17,500 bases of DNA from Botryococcus braunii (lineage: Eukaryota; Chlorophyta; Trebouxiophyceae): the NCBI GenBank assembly GCA_002005505.1, contig KV908424.1, forward strand, positions 189,406 to 206,905, in the 5' to 3' direction. This document shows positions 11,885 to 17,500 of this stretch, in pieces. The notes below the pieces were generated by a model that was not told where the DNA came from, did not search any database, and saw only the letters and a list, made by a program, of their open reading frames with translations. The translations under genes were made by a program, and so were the position numbers. Positions within the stretch are counted from its first letter, which is position 1. Every line of letters starts with the position of its first letter.

Positions 11885-14140
11885 GGGGTAACGTGTCGGT
11901 TGAGCACGAGCTACCTGTGAGCGGAAAGTCAGGCTGAGCAGGTTTGTGCAGTACCTCATTGTCGTGGAGATTGTCTTGTTATCCATACCAACTTGTTTCA
12001 TCCTTGGTAGCATGAAGACTTATGGTAGGAGCAAGGCATGCTGGCATCAGTGTCGATGGCTTGAGGGACTATTTTGGCTGGAGAAAACTTGGCAAGATTA
12101 GATTATCACTGTCTTCGCATATGCTGGGTTAATATTTTCTAACTTTCTTTCTGCCAAACGAAATGTGCTAAAATATTTGGAAAGGCTGCTGAATACATAT
12201 TTTTAGGCTTTGGTAAACATCTATCCACTGGAAAGTCGGAGGGGTTTAATGGATTGGAAAATTGTGTCTGAAGTAAAGGCAGGGTAACAGCTCTTGCGTA
12301 AGGTTATCGTTTACCAGCTTGGACCAAACGTGTATGTTGCAGCAGTGATATGTATGAATTGCTGTTTATCAGTTGGAATACCAGGTTAAGAGGTATTTGT
12401 TGTAATATCTTATTCCTTGAAATCAGGGAAACACGTATGTAGGGCATTGACAAATTTTAGGTATGCAAGTTCAAACCACGGAGACATGTACATTAGACCG
12501 TCTCGAAAGGTTTTGTGAAATCCCCTGTGCGGTATCATGCTTGCATTTTGTAAAAACAAGCAGAGCCGCAATGCATTAAGCAGACTGATAAATCGGGATT
12601 TTAAGCTTTTAGTACCACCCAGTCTAGGGGTTTTGGCTGCATTCCAGGATGTTCCTCCCTGACTGACAGTGAGTTCTGTTCCCAGACTATGTACTTCGCT
12701 TAGGTGAGGGCAGTAAAGTTTTATATCAGGTACATTGTTATTCAGAGAGACAAGATTAAGGGTTTTCTCATGAAATTGCACTGTGCAAGGCCCTGGCATA
12801 TTTTACAAATTGATGATGAAAAAAAGGTCAATCCTGTACTCGTTGTATCTTCGGGTTGGCGGCATCTGCACAAAAGGCCTTTTGCTGTCAGTTATACCAC
12901 GTCATTGCAATAAGCTTTATGAAAGCAGTTGCCTTATTTTGTAATGTCCAGGGTTCTCCGACCAGATCCCTTGAGAAAATGCTTAACGGTAGGTTTTGCC
13001 CACGCCCAAAAGTTCTACGTTCGCCGATCGCTTTGTTTCAGTAGTTTATGCACAACTGAAGTTTCTACCAATGGCCTGTGGTTTGTCGATGCTGTGCTGC
13101 ATGAGCTTGCAGCTAGGCTTGTGTGCCTGGTAAAGAACGTCGTGAAAGGGTGCTTCAGAGCTCAGTGGTAGAACGTGACGATGGAAGCACAATTGAAGAT
13201 AAGGAGATGCCCGTCAGAGGATATTACGTTGGCTTGTGGCTCACTGCGGACGGTTCATGTGGTGACAATTTCGAATATAAATATTAATACATCGCTCGAT
13301 TGGAATCCTGCATTGGGTCTCAAGAACAATGGTGGCGTCATTTCACAAGTAGATTAGTGGCTAAAGTTGCTGGTTGTTCAACCACCTGTCCTTTCGTTTT
13401 CTGATTGATCCTTTTGATGCTGAGGAACCTCTCAAGCTGGTTATGATCTGCAAGCGAGACTCATGGCCTAGTGTTGCACATCTGTCCTCTGGTGTCAATG
13501 AGTACTTTTGTCCAACATCATAAATGCAGCCACTGCACCTGAAGCTCTTTCCCAAGGATTGGTTTATGCAGCCCTTATGCTTGGTAAATGGGCATTGTTT
13601 CCTTGTCTGCGGAGCCGCAGTTGATCTCCAATCATCTTGTAGCAACCCTCTGTTTATCAGCACACGAGTAGCAGGATTTCCATTTGGGTCGTGTGTCTTA
13701 TGTATCACGTCACCAGGTGGTCTATTCCGTCTGGACTAATGTTAGATCATGTGTCCAAAGGAATTTATGTCCCCTTTATGGCAGCCCTTTGTCGCTCTTT
13801 TGGGGGTTGCCCCCTACTCATCCCTCTTCTTCCACTTCCAAGCTCCCCGCCCCGGCCACAGACAGGTGGCTACACTTCCATGACGAACTGGGGAGTGGGT
13901 CGGGTATACAGTTACTTGTTCAAACAGACACCGTTGAGCATTGCTTAGGAACAAGGCCTGGCCCGGGCAGGAGTACTCTGTCGTGTTTGTGCACTCCATT
14001 TTCATGCAATTTGCTTTCCTGCCATAATATCTCATTTGCAGGATGCTGTTTCCTGGTTCAGGCTGTCTGCCTTCATGTACACCACCGGTTCTCACGCTCA
14101 TTACTCTCTTTTGTGGGTTGCTCAGTGTGCGTGCGTGGGT
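11885..14140. other. No confirmed gene; 3' flank of thioesterase and coding-like fragments
   Basis: This is AT-richer than the left half of the window. No long frame resembles a known protein. Short segments with protein-like texture occur on the plus strand: 13025-13130 after a TTTCAG acceptor, 13370-13523 (containing FRFLIDPFDAEEPLKLVM), 13520-13620 (INAATAPEALSQGLVYAALM) and 14041-14125 after a TTTGCAG acceptor. They lie in different frames and I could not join them convincingly, so an unrecognised intron-rich gene or a pseudogene is possible. Confidence 0.3.
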
Positions 14141-14142
14141 GC

Positions 14143-14156
14143 GTGCGCGCGCGCGC

Positions 14157-14226
<70 letters not shown>

Positions 14227-14362
14227 CTGTGTGCCTGTGTCTGTGTTTAAGTTTGGGGGGTGTGTGCGTGTCTGTGTTTAAGTTTGGGGGGTGTGTGCGT
14301 GTCTGTGTTTACGTTTGGGTGTGTGTCTGTGGGTATGCATGTGCGCAAGTGCGTGCTTGCGC

Positions 14363-14454
<92 letters not shown>

Positions 14455-14455
14455 A
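14143..14455. repeat. CG/GT microsatellite with embedded 31-bp tandem repeat
   Basis: An alternating CG run (14143-14157) leads into a GT tract to about 14225. Three 31-bp units follow at 14240, 14271 and 14302, each starting TCTGTGTTTA(A/C)GTTTGGG. A short TGCG-rich joint comes next, then a second GT tract at about 14365-14452. The Cys-Val and Thr-His open frames across it are artefacts. Confidence 0.95.
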
Positions 14456-16733
14456 TTTATGCCCAATGGGTTGGCTCAGATAATTTTCACCTTTTCTTAG
14501 AATTGGTGGTATGAAATAGTATCTCTTCTGATAGCGGAGACTGACAACCACTTCTTCTTGACGTAAATTTAATTTAACGTTGTTACACGCTCTCAGAGCT
14601 ATATTCTGATGCAGAATCCCGCCCCCCGCTCCAGAAACGGCCATGGGTGGCTACGTGGGTGTCGCCATCACCGTACCCACCCAACCCCACAGCCCCTTCA
14701 TACTCAAACGCTGGGTTGCCTTATCGAGGTGACTTTTGAATATCTACTCAAAATAAAGTTTTGGTTCTCACCTCTTCGAGTCCACGGTAGCGACCTGGCA
14801 GGGATCACTCTCACTCAGAGCTAATGCTTTCACCCTTGGTCAATTTGCACAGGATCCACAATTGGCAAGGGCCCATTGTGTGTTTACAAAACTTTGCACT
14901 TTCATATTGGCGCTAATGATCACTGTGTCTACGAAATTTAAACTTGGCACTTTCATCATGGCTGCAACATATATGGTGATTTCGTCAGCGCTCCCCCCCC
15001 CCCCCCCAAAACTACACAGGGCTGAAAGGGGAAAGGATTTTCAAGTACGGTGAATCAACTCACCAACCTCCTCTATAGCAGCGATGCAAGTAATTGGTCT
15101 TAATGATGAGGTCCCGTTGAGCACGGCGCGGACAGTCCGGAGGAAGCTCTAATGAAGTATTTAGCAGCTCACCCTGCAACTCCAGTACATGGAAAGCTTT
15201 CAAGCCCGAGGTGTAATATAGTCGACATGCAGGGCTCATTTACGCAGTTTTATGGTACTGCAACCACTGTTCGAGGTCTGCCCAATGCAGAAAGGGAGAG
15301 GGCATGAAGGAAATGTTTAGTCCTAGCTTGCAGCTGTGTCAGACGGCTTTCAAGAACGCCATACTGGGCCAATTGGTTGCAACTTGCACCCGTTCCCACA
15401 TGCAGCAGGCAGCATGTTGGGGTCGACCGACGTGGAACGCTGTCTCTGCACTTTAAAGTAAGATATACTTCTCGCTGATCTTAGGGTTGATGGCACACGA
15501 CTTTCATGAATAACCAAAAAAGTTGAGCTCTCCCTCAGATCTCTAGCATGTCCACCGTTGTATCCAGTATAGCTTACTCGAGAGGCCGCTAGACCCACCT
15601 TAAGGGATCCCGGAAGGGTGCCGTGGGATGGGTTGGCCGCCCGCGTCTTAAGGAGAAGGCTGGAAGCTCAGCTTAGCTGGAAAGTATGAAAATCTTTAAG
15701 GCACCCATAGGCCCTGGCATTCCTGACCTCCTTGAACTTCTTCAGAGGTTTCTTACGGGGACTTTTGCTGCCATTCTTTGGGGACAGCCTCCATATTCGA
15801 GCATTTGAAAGAGAAGGGGTTGACTTGTATTGCGACATTAGCCCTTATCCCAAGGTCTGGAGTGAATACCCTTTGGGTCGAGGGAACGCCCGGGTGGTGT
15901 TCGTAATGCGCGTCAATAAATTCCCGTTTTAACCCTCCCAACGTATCCACGGTTTGTGGATCTGCGACTCCGAGTCCGGGGCCAAATTCGGGGGGTGTGG
16001 GGGGTTATTATTGTGCATCGTCCCCCTGGTAGGAAGGCTACTCAAGTCGAACCCTTTCGTGAGGGGCGTGAGACGCATCCTTCGAGCAACACAAAGAAAG
16101 TAGGAGCTTTGACAAGGTTCTTTTACAGTTGAAACTACTTGGGTTCATACCCTCATCAGACTTTGCGGAAGGGCTACCACCTTTTAACTCGATCGCACTG
16201 TTACAAGGATCGACCGCAACAAACAAAGCTGCGTCGTAGGTACGCTACAAGCACAGTACAATGACTCGGTATTCTTTTAGTACTTTCTATTTATTTATAA
16301 GCATTTACTGGGCTTCTTTTCCCCAGAAAGTATCGAGAATCGTCGGGTATATACAAGAAATGCGTCATTGAATAATTCATTCCAAGTTGTTTCCACCACG
16401 ATAAGCTGAATTGATTGTGGTCAAGCTTATAAACCACAATACTTGTTCTTTGATTCCTGCTCGAGCTTCTTTACTGTTGATCGGCCCTCAACGTTCCCCT
16501 CTGAGCGACATGCAACTTAGCGGCACAAGCGGGTTTCAGACGTTCCTCAATATACTAGACTTTCACCAGCACTCAATATTATGGAAACTTTAACTTCTCA
16601 AGTAAAACCGGCGACATCGCGATGTTTCACGTGAATGGCTTGTTGTAGCCCCACAGCGGGCTAAATCGTTTTGCAAGTCATTCCAGACCGCTGTATCTTC
16701 AGAAGACCTGAATGTGCTGGCTTGTGGTTGCAG
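14456..16733. other. Long stretch without a confirmed gene
   Basis: I find no recognisable gene on either strand. A 15-C run lies at 14993-15007. A minus-strand open frame runs from about 16000 to 15753 and has normal protein composition with Asp-Pro-Gln and Phe-Ile-Asp-Ala-His-Tyr segments, but no family I know. A second one at 16226-16038 is similar. Both could be decayed transposon coding. A TATA-like TTTATAAG near 16294-16301 might belong to the gene at 16756. Confidence 0.3.
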
Positions 16734-16755
16734 ATTCTCAACGACGCTGGCCAAA

Positions 16756-17148
16756 ATGACCACATTGCGATCTGCTGGTCTGTTCTTTGCAGCCGTTCTG
16801 TGCACATCACAGTGTCTCCATGTAATTGCTGCAGACCAGCCAAATAAGTACTCTGAGGCGCAACTTACATTTGCAAGTAAGCCTTTGGAGAAGTCTCCAA
16901 AGCTGGATGCCAACAACACAGAACGCTTCCCAGTCCGCAACATCGATGACTTAAATGGCCTGGATGACACTCAGCTGGCCCAGGTCTTCCTCAAGGGAGT
17001 CCCTGATATTCCCAGCGCTCTTGAGAGTGAGAAGGGTAAGGCTGCACCAGCCAATTTTGTCTTTGTGCAAACATATGTCATCACAAAATTCTGGGGGTCA
17101 TTAGAAATACTTGACACAGTAAAACAAGAAAGCAATGCACAAACGTAA
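16756..17148 (+). CDS. Putative secreted protein of unknown function (partial, probably spliced)
   Basis: An ATG at 16756 opens a frame to 17148. The first 24 residues look like a secretory signal peptide: MTTLRSAG, then hydrophobic LFFAAVLC, ending VIAA before DQPNKY, with likely cleavage after Ala-Ala. The mature part is acidic and hydrophilic, has one N-glycosylation sequon (NNTE) and contains LDDTQLAQVFLKGVPDIP. A GTAAGG donor follows 17035 (phase 1), so the true exon probably ends there, with later exons right of the window, and the read-through tail to 17148 is likely intron. A CAG acceptor at 16731-16733 suggests a 5' UTR intron or an upstream coding exon. I do not recognise a family; it could also be a lumenal protein of the secretory system. 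Confidence 0.45.
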   Translation: MTTLRSAGLFFAAVLCTSQCLHVIAADQPNKYSEAQLTFASKPLEKSPKLDANNTERFPVRNIDDLNGLDDTQLAQVFLKGVPDIPSALESEKGKAAPANFVFVQTYVITKFWGSLEILDTVKQESNAQT

Positions 17149-17365
17149 CTGCCACTCCTTGGTAGTGCCTATCCGAGGTAGTTTGCTTCCATGGTTTAAT
17201 TGAGAGTTCTTCAAAGTCCCCCACATTATACCTTGGCAGACATTCTGGTGTAGGGCCTTCCTGTCAGGGTTGCTCACAAAGATATGACACAAGGAGTTAA
17301 TCCATGTTTTGTCAATTACCAATGCAAGTTACAATGGTAGCTGCAAGTGGCATTGCAAAGCAGCA

Positions 17366-17384
17366 GTCACCCTCAGAGGGTGAC
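17366..17384. repeat. Short near-perfect palindrome
   Basis: Arms GTCACCCTC and GAGGGTGAC flank a single A, giving a 9-bp inverted repeat. The rest of 17149-17500 shows no feature. It may be in an intron of the preceding gene. No function is evident. Confidence 0.6.
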
Positions 17385-17500
17385 ACAAGTGCGCAACATG
17401 TCCTTGATAGTTTGAGAGGGGATGAAATTACACTTGCAAGCCTCATTTGCCTGTTCCACTCAAGCTTGCGATGAGATGCTCTATAAGGTTACTGACCTCA

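Noticed and set aside
12410..12799. 129-aa minus-strand open frame
   Set aside because: No motif, no splice logic and no recognisable family. It may be chance in AT-rich DNA; kept only as part of the uncharacterised stretch.
15600..15680. Possible rRNA or tRNA fragment near GGGATCCCGGAAGGG
   Set aside because: It does not match conserved 5S or tRNA elements beyond a few bases and has no supporting secondary structure.

Overview
This is a eukaryotic nuclear window, most likely from a green plant or green alga. Coding sequence is split by GT-AG introns. One gene encodes an early light-inducible protein (ELIP), a family of green-lineage plastids, and another encodes a plant-type SPF30 splicing factor. 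Long GA, CA and GT microsatellites, G-runs and minisatellites fill introns and intergenic DNA. I cannot name the species; a repeat-rich green or streptophyte alga fits. There is no rRNA, intact tRNA, CRISPR array or recognisable intact transposon.

Three genes could be rebuilt exon by exon, with all splice phases agreeing. (1) SPF30/SMNDC1-like splicing factor, + strand, 515-4097, six exons, 302 aa. (2) ELIP of the chlorophyll a/b-binding superfamily, - strand, 9999-7002, five exons, 203 aa. Its last exon encodes 22 residues and lies 1.5 kb beyond the fourth. (3) Mitochondrial-type HotDog (PaaI/THEM4-like) thioesterase, + strand, 10390-11884, five exons, 295 aa. A fourth, partial gene at 16756 starts with a signal peptide and probably continues past a splice donor; its function is unknown.

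Layout: 1-514 is the SPF30 5' flank. SPF30 and ELIP converge on 4098-7001, which is mostly repeats: a GA/G-run block, diverged duplications, a CA tract and an array of roughly 100-bp units that runs into the ELIP stop codon. ELIP and the thioesterase are divergent, with 390 bp between start codons. From 11885 to about 16730 I find no convincing gene, only coding-like fragments, GT microsatellites and a short tandem repeat.

The genes do not form a pathway: nuclear pre-mRNA splicing, plastid photoprotection and probably mitochondrial acyl-CoA hydrolysis are simply neighbours. The notable features are structural. The last introns of both SPF30 (1424 nt) and ELIP (1524 nt) are swollen with tandem repeats, including an 11-bp array of 56 units with no net length change. 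The ELIP C-terminal codons and stop are also echoed in the adjacent satellite-like array.
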